13,425 nt of DNA from NCBI GenBank assembly GCA_002408385.1, contig DHSB01000004.1:63835-77259 (forward strand). Reading direction: 5' to 3'. The stretch is from Myxococcales bacterium UBA5297 (GTDB taxonomy: Bacteria; Myxococcota; Myxococcia; Myxococcales; UBA5297). Made by a program: the position numbers and the translations under genes. Positions within the stretch are counted from its first letter, which is position 1, and every line of letters starts with the position of its first letter. The notes under the pieces are model-generated. The model made no database searches and was not told the origin of the DNA. It saw nothing but the letters and a program-made list of their open reading frames with translations. Below are positions 7,460 through 13,425 of this stretch, one piece after another.

Positions 7460-7487
7460 TTGCAGCCGGTCGGTTGTCGCATAGCTT
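7460..7487 (+). promoter_or_regulatory. Candidate promoter giving a leaderless metallophosphoesterase mRNA
   Basis: TTGCAG (7460-7465), a 16-bp spacer and TAGCTT (7482-7487). The start codon at 7496 is only 8 nt beyond the -10 box, so the transcript would begin at or within a couple of bases of the ATG. This fits the absence of any ribosome-binding site there. The -35 matches consensus at only three positions. Confidence 0.4.
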
Positions 7488-7495
7488 GTCGATCG

Positions 7496-8287
7496 ATGCT
7501 CATCCTTTCGTCGGCAAGCCCTGCCGTCACGCGTGTCGGCACCCCTGGCAGGCTCGGTCGCGTTCGTGTCGAGGAGCACGAGGTGCGCTCGCGGCTCGTC
7601 GACCCGCGCCACGACGGGGTCCGGCTCGCTCACCTGTCGGACATCCATGCCGGCGGGCGGCTGCGCCCGCGCCGGCTCCTGAAGGTCATCGACCTGGTCA
7701 ACCGGATGCGCCCCGACGCGGTCGTGCTCACCGGCGACTACGTCTGCGCCTCGTCGCGGCCCATCCCGCTGCTCATCGAGGCCTTCCGGCGCCTCGAGGT
7801 GCCGGCCTGGGCGACGCTGGGCAATCACGACTACTGGACCGGCGCCGAGCTGGTCGTGCAGGCGCTCGAGCAGGCGGGGGTCCGGGTGCTGCGCAACGCG
7901 AGCGACGCGCTGGAAATCGGAGGGGCGCCGCTGCGGCTGGTGGGCATCGACGACCATCGCACCGGCCACGCCGACGCGACGGGCGCCTTCCGCGGGGTCG
8001 GGGCGGGGGGCACGCGGCTCGTCCTTACGCACGATCCGAACGTCGCCGACAAGCTCGAGGGCAGGGGCGTCGCCTTGGTCCTCGCCGGCCACACCCACGG
8101 CGGACAGATTCGCCTGCCGCGGCTCACCGAGCAGATCGCCCGGCGCATCGGCGTGAAGTACCTCGCCGGCTTCTTCCAGCTCGACGAGACGCTGCTCTAC
8201 GTCAACCGCGGGCTCGGGGCCGCGGTGCCCGTGCGGCTCGCGGCGCCCATGGAGATAGCGTTCTTCACCTTGCGGCCGGCCGGCTGA
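7496..8287 (+). CDS. YkuE-like calcineurin-family metallophosphoesterase
   Basis: A 263-aa protein with every metal-binding motif of the calcineurin-like phosphoesterase fold: SDIHAGG (Asp49, His51), LTGDYV (Asp81), LGNHDYW (Asn110, His111), LTHDPN (His179) and GHTHGGQI (His199, His201). This gives a dinuclear metal centre that hydrolyses phosphoester bonds; the substrate is unknown. The THDPN and GHTHGGQI motifs are closest to the YkuE-type group. Unlike many of those it has no transmembrane or Tat signal, so it is probably cytoplasmic. The ATG at 7496 is chosen because the conserved domain starts about 40 residues in, and 75 further in-frame codons upstream overlap the GGDEF gene and translate to low-complexity Ser/Arg. 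No Shine-Dalgarno is present, so a leaderless start is likely. A strong stem-loop overlaps its stop codon. Confidence 0.92.
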   Translation: MLILSSASPAVTRVGTPGRLGRVRVEEHEVRSRLVDPRHDGVRLAHLSDIHAGGRLRPRRLLKVIDLVNRMRPDAVVLTGDYVCASSRPIPLLIEAFRRLEVPAWATLGNHDYWTGAELVVQALEQAGVRVLRNASDALEIGGAPLRLVGIDDHRTGHADATGAFRGVGAGGTRLVLTHDPNVADKLEGRGVALVLAGHTHGGQIRLPRLTEQIARRIGVKYLAGFFQLDETLLYVNRGLGAAVPVRLAAPMEIAFFTLRPAG

Positions 8288-8320
8288 CGGCTCCGAGCGT
8301 CGAGGCGCTCGAGGGCCGTC
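8286..8320 (+). terminator. Strong stem-loop overlapping the metallophosphoesterase stop codon
   Basis: Fourteen pairs form between 8286-8299 and 8306-8320 (one T-G wobble, one bulged A at 8312) with the 6-nt loop TCGAGG. The stem starts within the TGA stop (8285-8287). No T-run follows; instead there is a GCGGC microsatellite (8321-8338). It could be a Rho-dependent end or a 3' mRNA-protecting hairpin. Confidence 0.5.
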
Positions 8321-8340
8321 GCGGCGCGGCGCGGCGCGAC
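8318..8340. repeat. Short CGCGG microsatellite between inverted GTCGCG ends
   Basis: There are nearly four copies of the 5-base unit CGCGG, starting at 8320. The ends, GTCGCG (8318-8323) and CGCGAC (8335-8340), are inverted copies of each other, so the tract can also fold on itself. It follows directly on the stem-loop at the metallophosphoesterase stop. Confidence 0.5.
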
Positions 8341-8344
8341 AACC

Positions 8345-8437
8345 GCGCCGGAGGGCCGACCTTCGTGCCGGCCGAGCGAGGAGATCGGCGAGGTCGAGCT
8401 GGACGCGGCGCCGGAGGGCCGACCTTCGTGTCGGCCG
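8345..8437. repeat. REP-like palindromic direct repeat pair (30 bp, 63-bp period)
   Basis: GCGCCGGAGGGCCGACCTTC and the following ten bases (8345-8374) recur at 8408-8437 with one difference (C8368 to T8431). Each copy contains an inverted repeat: GGCCGAC, loop CTTCGT, GTCGGCC is a perfect 7-bp stem in copy 2 and has one mismatch in copy 1. A degraded third trace (CCGGCGGACCTTC) follows near 8465-8477. Imperfect palindromes in an intergenic pair resemble REP/BIME-type dispersed repeats. Wider dispersal in the genome cannot be judged from this window. Confidence 0.65.
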
Positions 8438-8917
8438 TGTGGGTGCTGGTCTCGGGCTTGCGGTCCGGCGGACCTTCAGCGCCTCCGCCCGGGCCGAGCG
8501 GCTCTCGCCCGAAGAGCTCCTCGGCACCTCCTCCGCCGCGATGGGGCTCCTTCGGGCCCCTTTTGAAGGCCGGATCGGCCCAGGAAGGCCCCTGGCTGGC
8601 CCGTAGAGCGATCTTGGGCTGCCAGGCTTGCTTCAAATAGGGCTGAGCTCGGACGGCCGCTCCTGGGCCATCCTGGCGCTCCACAGACCCCTTTCCGAGG
8701 CTTCGAAATGGGTTTGCAACGGCCCGTAAATACAGCGGAAATCGAGCCCTGCGGCCGCCGGCGCCCTCGGGGCGAGATCTCCCGGCCGCCTGGCGCCCCT
8801 GAGCCTGTGCGGCGCCGGGCCGGGTCGGCCTTCGGCGCGGCGCCGCGGGTCGGCGCAGTCTTGTCGGAACGGCTGCTGCGGCTGTCGCGAGGCAGCCCGG
8901 CGCGGCCTCTCGCCGAT
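8438..8917. other. Non-coding region with several stem-loops
   Basis: Open frames run through this stretch on both strands, but their translations are low-complexity and lack starts with ribosome sites, so no gene is called. Visible stem-loops are: 8543-8560 (GGGGC against GCCCC, followed by TTTT at 8561-8564, terminator-like); 8591-8626 (CCTGGC and GCCC paired with GGGC and GCCAGG, ten pairs with a small internal loop); and 8687-8713 (ACCC and TTTC paired with GAAA and GGGT). The part 8700-8745 is the most AT-rich stretch here (CCCGTAAATACAGCGGAAAT). It could be a structured RNA, a dispersed repeat or a gene remnant. Confidence 0.45.
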
Positions 8918-8946
8918 TTGACCTGCCGAGCGCCCAGAAGTAGCCT
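8918..8946 (+). promoter_or_regulatory. Sigma70-type promoter for the PEGA-kelch operon
   Basis: TTGACC (8918-8923), a 17-bp spacer and TAGCCT (8941-8946). The -35 is one base from TTGACA at the informative positions and the -10 keeps the TAnnnT core. Predicted transcription start is near 8953, giving a leader of about 46 nt before the ATG at 8999. Confidence 0.6.
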
Positions 8947-8998
8947 TTCCCGCTCTGCTTCCTGGCCGACCAAGGCCCCGCAGCAAGGAGCGATGTTC

Positions 8999-10540
8999 AT
9001 GGCGAATCGACGCTCGACCGCGCTGCTCGCCCGGTTTCACACGGCGTCTGGGCGCGCGGTCTCGGCCCTGACCGCCTTTTTCTTCACGATGAGCTCGGGG
9101 GCCGGGCTGCTCTCGGGCATCGCCCGCGCCGGCGACCTTCCGCGCGTCGTGGTCCTGCCCTACGCGCCCATCTTCGAGAGCCTGCCGGCGGAAACCGGAG
9201 TGAAGACCGCCGAGTTCCTGAACACCGAGCTGCGCGGCTCGGAGCAGGTCCAACTCGTCACCCTCGACCCCAAGCTGTTCGAGGCCGCCCCGCAGCAGGC
9301 GAACCCGGCCCCGGTGCGCGATGACGCCAAGCTTACCGAGGCTCGCGAGCGCACCGCCAAGGCCGACGACTTCATCGGCAAGCTCAAGTTCAGGCAGGCG
9401 GTCGAGGAGCTCGACAAGGTCGTCGCCCTCTACGAGAGCCAGCACCCGCATATCGACTTCAGCGCGCTGGTCGAGGTCTACCTCAACCTCGCCGTCGCCC
9501 GCTTCCGGCTCGGCCAGGACGACGAGGGCGAGGCGTTGCTTGCCCAGGTCGTGCGGCTCGACCCCGAGCGCAGGCTCGAGGCCGAGAAGTATCCCCCGGT
9601 CTTCATCCGCATCTTCGAGAGCACCGCGAAGAAGGTCAAAGCGGCCCCGCGCGCGGCGATCCGCATCGACACCACCGCGCAAGGCGCCACCGTGGTGCTC
9701 GACGGCCGCGAGATCGGCAAGGCGCCGCTGATGATCAAGGACGTCATCAAGGGCGCCCACTACCTGCGCGTGATCCCCGCCGAAGGCGGTGAGGCCTGGG
9801 CCGAGCGCATCGAGGCGGCGCCGGGCGACGTGGTGCGGTTGACCCCCAGCTTGCCGAGCGCGGGCGGGCCGCTCGGCGAGATCGTCGCGCTGATGTCCCG
9901 CAACATCATCGACCAGGCCGTCGTCGAGAAGGCGGCCGCGGTTGGCGAGAAGGCGGGCGCCGACTTCGTGGTCCTGGGCGGCGTCCACAAGGAGGCCAAC
10001 CAGATCGTCGTCTCCTCGCATCTTCTGCGGGTCGCGCAGCGCAGAGTGAGCCTGCTGCAGCGGGTCGTCGTCGACCAGGCGATGCTCGGGGCGGGCATCG
10101 AGATCTATAAGGTGGGCGCCGACATCGCGAACAAGGTCGAGATCGCTGGCGAGGCCGAGAGCCTGCCCGCCAAGGTGGCGCGCGACGCGCTCGGGAGCGC
10201 CGCGGTCGCCGAGGTCACCTCCACCGGCGACAAGCTGGCTGGCTCGACCGGTGGCAAGCCGGCCATCGTGCGCCGCGGCACCGAGGGCGCGACCACCATC
10301 GTCGTGCAGGACCCGCCGCGCACCGAGGTGCGCAACATCACCGCCACCGGTGAGCCCAACCTCTTCGGCGAGCCGACAGATCCCAGCCGGCGGCCCGACA
10401 CCATCTCCAGCAAGGGCGCGCCGACCTGGCTCTGGGTCGTCCTGGGCGTCGCGGTCCTCGGCGGCGCGGCCGGCGGCGGCTACTTCTACTATTCGCAGGC
10501 GACCAAGCCGATTACCGGCGCGGGGCCGGTCAGTTGGTAA
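8999..10540 (+). CDS. Exported PEGA-domain protein with TPR-like region and C-terminal membrane anchor
   Basis: A 513-aa protein. A long signal peptide ends near Ala44 (ARA then GDLPR). A VVVLPY strand followed by a helix and VQLVTLD at 49-90 looks like the first part of a CsgG/TolB-type fold. A TPR-like helical region spans about 111-190. A PEGA domain is at 219-265 (IRIDTTAQGATVVLDGREIG then HYLRVIP). A second CsgG-like stretch follows (EKAGADFVVLGGVHKE, 317-332). A low-complexity linker (410-472) leads to one transmembrane helix (476-495, TWLWVVLGVAVLGGAAGGG) and a short tail. PEGA domains are extracytoplasmic beta-rich modules thought to bind or contact surface components. ATG8999 is chosen over ATG8993 because AAGGAG (8985-8990) is 8 nt from it and only 2 nt from the other. 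First gene of an operon with the kelch lipoprotein. Confidence 0.93.
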   Translation: MANRRSTALLARFHTASGRAVSALTAFFFTMSSGAGLLSGIARAGDLPRVVVLPYAPIFESLPAETGVKTAEFLNTELRGSEQVQLVTLDPKLFEAAPQQANPAPVRDDAKLTEARERTAKADDFIGKLKFRQAVEELDKVVALYESQHPHIDFSALVEVYLNLAVARFRLGQDDEGEALLAQVVRLDPERRLEAEKYPPVFIRIFESTAKKVKAAPRAAIRIDTTAQGATVVLDGREIGKAPLMIKDVIKGAHYLRVIPAEGGEAWAERIEAAPGDVVRLTPSLPSAGGPLGEIVALMSRNIIDQAVVEKAAAVGEKAGADFVVLGGVHKEANQIVVSSHLLRVAQRRVSLLQRVVVDQAMLGAGIEIYKVGADIANKVEIAGEAESLPAKVARDALGSAAVAEVTSTGDKLAGSTGGKPAIVRRGTEGATTIVVQDPPRTEVRNITATGEPNLFGEPTDPSRRPDTISSKGAPTWLWVVLGVAVLGGAAGGGYFYYSQATKPITGAGPVSW

Positions 10541-10575
10541 CCCTGCTGAACGACTGCACGACAGGCAGCCGAACC

Positions 10576-12219
10576 ATGCGCGCGATGAACCTCCTTAGAA
10601 CCCTGCTGTTGGCCCTGGTGGCGCTCTCCCTCGGTGCCTGCCCGAATCGGGTCGCTCCCCTGGAGATCAAGGTCGTCAAGCCGAGCGACCCCGATCCGCT
10701 CGAGGGCGTCGCTTTCATACGCGTGCGCGTGCTCGACGACCTCGGCAACATCGTCGTCGAGAAGAGGGTCGACGCCGGCTCCGGAAAGGCCGACCTCGAG
10801 GAGCTCCCCTCGGAGGTTCCGCTGCGCGTCCAGGTCGCCGGGCTCACCTCCGACGAGTCGATAGTCAGCTATGGCCTCTCGCCGGTCTTCGAGATCCCCG
10901 GCGACCTCGGCGAGAACCCCGAGCCGATTCAGAGGACGGTCTTCCTGCGTGCGGTCGAGAGGTTCTCGCCCGCGATCGCCGCCTACGACCCCTCGGTGCC
11001 CTCGACGCTCTCGGTGCCGCGGGCCGGCCACACCGCGACGCTGCTCGACGATGGCCGCGTGCTCATCGCCGGCGGCTTCCAGGCCGCCAACCGCGTCTCG
11101 CATAGCTGGAAGTACCTGGCGAGCGTCGAGGTCTACGACCCAGCGACCGGCGCGGTCACCACCGAGATCCCCGACATGATGTTCAAGTCGGGCGGCGGCA
11201 CCACGCCGCGCGCCTTTCACACCGCCGTCAAGCTGCCGAGCGGACAGGTCCTCATCAGCGGTGGCGAGGCGACGACCGGCGCGGGCGCGCCGGCCACGAT
11301 GATGACCGTCAACAACAGCATCCTCTTCGACCCCACGGTCGCCGAGGCGCCCTGGGCGCCCATCGTGACGATGAAGAAGTGGCGCTCGCGCCACACCGCC
11401 ACCCGCGAGCAGAACGGCCGGGTGCTGCTGTACGGAGGCCTCGACTGGGGCGAGGAGACCAATCGGGCCGAGCTCGTGGACACCTTCGAGTGGTTCGATT
11501 CGGAGATCAACCGCTTCCGCTTGCCGACCGACTACAACCCCTTCAAGGCCATCGGGCATGCGGCGCTGCCGGTGGCCGGCGGCCAGTTCGTGGCCATCGC
11601 CGGCGGCGCGACGGTGCCCGGCGGCGGCGGGAGCCCCGATCTCGCCGACGGCGACTCGATCCGCTTCTTCAAGTACGAGAAGGAGGCCGACAAGATCCAG
11701 CCGCTCAGCAGCGGCGACCTCAAGCTCGACCCGAAGCGCACCTGGGCGGCGGTCGCGCCCATCGGCGCTGCGCAGTTCCTGGTGCTCGGCGGCTTCAAGG
11801 ATTTCGATCCCGCCAGGCCTTGGGATCTCTTCCCGGGCAACCCGCACAACGCGAGCGACCTGATCGCGCTCAAGCCTCTGAAGCGCGACTCGGGTCCGTC
11901 CGTGGACGTCCCTCGCGGCCACATCTGCGCGGTCACCCTCCAAGACGGCCGCGTCCTGGCCATCGGCGGCCGCGGCCAGCCGGACGTGGTGAAGAACCCG
12001 GCGCTCATCGAAGCGCTACCGCACAACACGGTTATCAGCGAACGGGAGGGCAGCATCCGCTCCTCGCGCGGCTTGCCGCTGGCCGAGTCGCGCTACTTCC
12101 ATACCTGCACCCTGCTGAACGACGGCAGCGTGCTGGTGACCGGCGGCATGCACGAGGTGGGCACCAACATCACCACGCTCTCCTCGATGGAGATCTTCGT
12201 CCCCTATCCCGCCGAGTAG
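10576..12219 (+). CDS. Kelch-repeat beta-propeller lipoprotein
   Basis: A 547-aa predicted lipoprotein with signal LLLALVALSLGAC, lipidated at Cys22. Residues 27-125 form a beta-sandwich-like region ending YGLSPVFEIPG...RTVFLRAV, of a type common in front of myxobacterial kelch lipoproteins (recalled pattern). Seven kelch-like repeats follow, beginning near 148 (PRAGHTATLLDDGRVLIAGG), 211 (PRAFHTAVKLPSGQVLISGG), 270 (RSRHTATREQNGRVLLYGG), 326, 390, 447 (RGHICAVTLQDGRVLAIGG) and 506 (RYFHTCTLLNDGSVLVTGG). Seven repeats suit a closed seven-bladed propeller, a ligand- or protein-binding platform on the outer membrane or surface. The start at 10576 has only a weak ribosome site; ATG10585 is an alternative that keeps the lipobox. 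It starts 35 bp after the PEGA gene with no terminator between, so the two are very probably co-transcribed. Confidence 0.92.
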   Translation: MRAMNLLRTLLLALVALSLGACPNRVAPLEIKVVKPSDPDPLEGVAFIRVRVLDDLGNIVVEKRVDAGSGKADLEELPSEVPLRVQVAGLTSDESIVSYGLSPVFEIPGDLGENPEPIQRTVFLRAVERFSPAIAAYDPSVPSTLSVPRAGHTATLLDDGRVLIAGGFQAANRVSHSWKYLASVEVYDPATGAVTTEIPDMMFKSGGGTTPRAFHTAVKLPSGQVLISGGEATTGAGAPATMMTVNNSILFDPTVAEAPWAPIVTMKKWRSRHTATREQNGRVLLYGGLDWGEETNRAELVDTFEWFDSEINRFRLPTDYNPFKAIGHAALPVAGGQFVAIAGGATVPGGGGSPDLADGDSIRFFKYEKEADKIQPLSSGDLKLDPKRTWAAVAPIGAAQFLVLGGFKDFDPARPWDLFPGNPHNASDLIALKPLKRDSGPSVDVPRGHICAVTLQDGRVLAIGGRGQPDVVKNPALIEALPHNTVISEREGSIRSSRGLPLAESRYFHTCTLLNDGSVLVTGGMHEVGTNITTLSSMEIFVPYPAE

Positions 12220-12277
12220 CCTTTTCGCCTGGCGCAGGCCCGGGCTCTTGCTGTCTGACGGGTGCCTTGCTTGCCTC

Positions 12278-12305
12278 TTGACGCTGCGGTCGCGGCGGCT
12301 AGGGT
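12278..12305 (+). promoter_or_regulatory. Sigma70-type promoter for the coiled-coil gene
   Basis: TTGACG (12278-12283), a 16-bp spacer and TAGGGT (12300-12305). The predicted start is near 12312, leaving an untranslated leader of about 100 nt before the ATG at 12414. Nothing resembling a terminator with a T-run lies between the kelch gene and this promoter; only a 5-bp hairpin (12227-12239) is seen. Confidence 0.6.
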
Positions 12306-12332
12306 AGGCGCCCTTATCGTCCCACCACCTTC

Positions 12333-12350
12333 GGGCGGAGCAGTCCGCCC
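12333..12350 (+). promoter_or_regulatory. Perfect 7-bp hairpin in the leader of the coiled-coil gene
   Basis: GGGCGGA (12333-12339), loop GCAG, TCCGCCC (12344-12350), placed about 20-40 nt into the predicted transcript. It is followed by CTTACAT, not a T-run. It could tune the leader or end readthrough from the kelch gene; no known riboswitch pattern is recognised. Confidence 0.35.
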
Positions 12351-12413
12351 CTTACATCGGATGGCCGCGCGTGCGGCTGGCGGAAGCGTTCGCTTTCGTC
12401 TCCGGAGGCATTC

Positions 12414-13262
12414 ATGGAGCTTGCTCTTGGAATTCTGTTGGCTGTCGCGGCGCTCGCCGCCGTCTTCTTCGGCCTGCAGACGGGCGCGGCGAAGGCCAGC
12501 GCGTCGAAGGCTCTGGCCGAGGTCGAGGCGCTGCGCACGCGCCTGAGCGCGGTCGAGTCCGAGGCGAAGAAGAGCCACGACGCCCTCGAAGAGAAGCGCA
12601 AGTCGGTCGGGGAGCTCAAGGAGAAGCTCAAGGACGTGAAGCGCCGCCGCCACGACGAGCGCGAAGCCGACAAGCTCAAGAAGGACATCCAGGCCGCTCG
12701 CGCCGAGATCGAGCGCGAGATGGAGCGTAAGCTCGCCGCCACGCGCGAGGAGGCCGCGGTCTCCAAGGATGCCGTGCGCAAGCTGACCGCCGAGATCGAG
12801 GCGCTCAAGTCGCGCCGCCCCGCGCCGGTCGAGCAGAAGGTCGAGGCCAAGGTCGACGAGAAAGCCGAGCGGCCCGAGCCGCAGCGCCGCGAGCTGAGCC
12901 CCGAGGAGAAGGCGCGGCTCGAGAAGGCCGAGCAGGGGCTCGCCAAGGCGACCAAGCGCATCGAGGAGCTCGAGGTCGAGGTGAAGAAGGCCCGCGGCCG
13001 CTCCGAGACCGACCGGCGCGTCTTCGTCGTGCAGAAGGGCGAGCTCGAGCTGGCGAAGGACAAGTTCCGTGCTCTCGAGGGGCGGCACAACGCGCTGGTG
13101 CTCGAGCGCGACGAGCTGCTCAAGGCGCTCGCGCTGCTCGACAAGGAGATGAAGGCGCTGCGCCCGGTCGCCGAGGCAGACACGCCGGCGGCCGAACAGA
13201 AGCCCGCCGAGGCGCAGGCCGAGAAGCCGGCCGAGACCAAGGACGGCGAGGCAGCGGCCTGA
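12414..13262 (+). CDS. Membrane-anchored coiled-coil protein, function unknown
   Basis: A 282-aa protein with one N-terminal hydrophobic segment (3-21, LALGILLAVAALAAVFFGL) and no cleavage or lipobox signal, so it is a likely signal anchor. Residues about 28-133 and 163-250 are rich in Lys, Glu, Arg and Ala with heptad-like Leu spacing, predicting two long coiled coils. A Pro/Val/Glu-rich break separates them (135-160, RRPAPVEQKVEAKV). The tail (253-282) is Ala/Pro/Glu/Lys low complexity. No enzyme motif is seen. The composition resembles TolA-like or cell-division-associated coiled-coil scaffolds, but no homology to a named family can be claimed. GGAGG (12404-12408) five nt before the ATG fixes the start. 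The gene is bounded by its own promoter and terminator, so it appears monocistronic. Confidence 0.88.
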   Translation: MELALGILLAVAALAAVFFGLQTGAAKASASKALAEVEALRTRLSAVESEAKKSHDALEEKRKSVGELKEKLKDVKRRRHDEREADKLKKDIQAARAEIEREMERKLAATREEAAVSKDAVRKLTAEIEALKSRRPAPVEQKVEAKVDEKAERPEPQRRELSPEEKARLEKAEQGLAKATKRIEELEVEVKKARGRSETDRRVFVVQKGELELAKDKFRALEGRHNALVLERDELLKALALLDKEMKALRPVAEADTPAAEQKPAEAQAEKPAETKDGEAAA

Positions 13263-13288
13263 TAACCGACCGCTCTTGAGAGTTGAAG

Positions 13289-13325
13289 GCGAATGGGCGC
13301 ACGCGAGTGCGCCCATTCGCGTTTC
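13289..13325 (+). terminator. Intrinsic terminator of the coiled-coil gene
   Basis: A perfect 14-bp stem, GCGAATGGGCGCAC (13289-13302) against 13307-13320, with a GCGA (GNRA-type) tetraloop, followed by GTTTC. It lies 26 nt after the stop codon. The T-run is short, but the stem is long and perfectly paired. Confidence 0.85.
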
Positions 13326-13425
13326 AGGGGAACAGGTGCCGATGGAGCGCTTGCCGCGGGTGGCGCCGGCCTCGAGAGGCGGGAAATCTCCTCCCTACCC
13401 GATCACCCCGAGCGTAGGCCGAGCT

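Noticed and set aside
8708..8998. Upstream extension of the PEGA protein to ATG 8708
   Set aside because: It would place the promoter (8918-8946) and AAGGAG site inside the coding region and put 97 low-complexity residues before a good signal peptide.
8265..9000. Long minus-strand frames across the 8288-8998 region
   Set aside because: The translations are Gly/Pro/Arg-rich low complexity with no ribosome site or motif, and stop-free runs are expected at this GC content.
12227..12239. GCCTG-GCG-CAGGC hairpin after the kelch gene, considered as a terminator
   Set aside because: The stem is only 5 bp with a 3-nt loop and no T-run follows on the plus strand.
13341..13425. ATG-started open frame running off the right edge (begins MERLPRVAPASRGG)
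   Set aside because: Only 28 codons, no clear ribosome site and no recognisable motif. It could be the start of a gene beyond the window but cannot be supported.

Overview
This is a 13.4 kb stretch of visibly GC-rich bacterial chromosome with strong G/C bias at third codon positions. The gene content suggests Myxococcota or a related delta-proteobacterial lineage: an FHA-GGDEF diguanylate cyclase, a PEGA-domain protein with a C-terminal membrane anchor, a kelch-repeat lipoprotein with an N-terminal beta-sandwich-like region, a beta-propeller lipoprotein and a bacterial Rsm22-type protein. The taxonomic call is inference from gene content. I see no tRNA, rRNA, CRISPR array, transposase, integrase or phage gene.

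The left half (about 1-6446) is read on the minus strand. In transcription order it holds a TPR lipoprotein (6446-5448), a hexameric-type glutamate dehydrogenase (5386-4160), an Rsm22-family methyltransferase-like protein with a four-cysteine Fe-S signature (3889-2744), and a large C-terminal-beta-propeller lipoprotein (2239-224). The last is closed by a clear intrinsic terminator (200-166). Beyond that terminator, at the window edge, lies a degenerate tandem repeat of about 43 bp.

The right half (6445-13262) is read on the plus strand. It holds the FHA-GGDEF protein (6445-7377), a soluble YkuE-like metallophosphoesterase (7496-8287), about 700 bp of non-coding DNA with a REP-like palindromic repeat pair and several stem-loops (8288-8998), a two-gene envelope operon (PEGA protein 8999-10540, then kelch lipoprotein 10576-12219), and a membrane-anchored coiled-coil protein (12414-13262). 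The coiled-coil gene has its own promoter and an excellent terminator.

The two halves diverge from one point, 6444-6447, where the best ATG of each strand lies in the same CATG. Three plus-strand promoter candidates share a TTGnnn, 16-17 bp, TAGnnT layout.

Four or five of the nine proteins are predicted to be exported or membrane-anchored. The clearest possible new system is the PEGA/kelch envelope pair, perhaps with the coiled-coil protein next door. The most unusual non-coding signal is the 8288-8998 region. Nothing in the window amounts to a proven new pathway; the specific leads are listed as findings.
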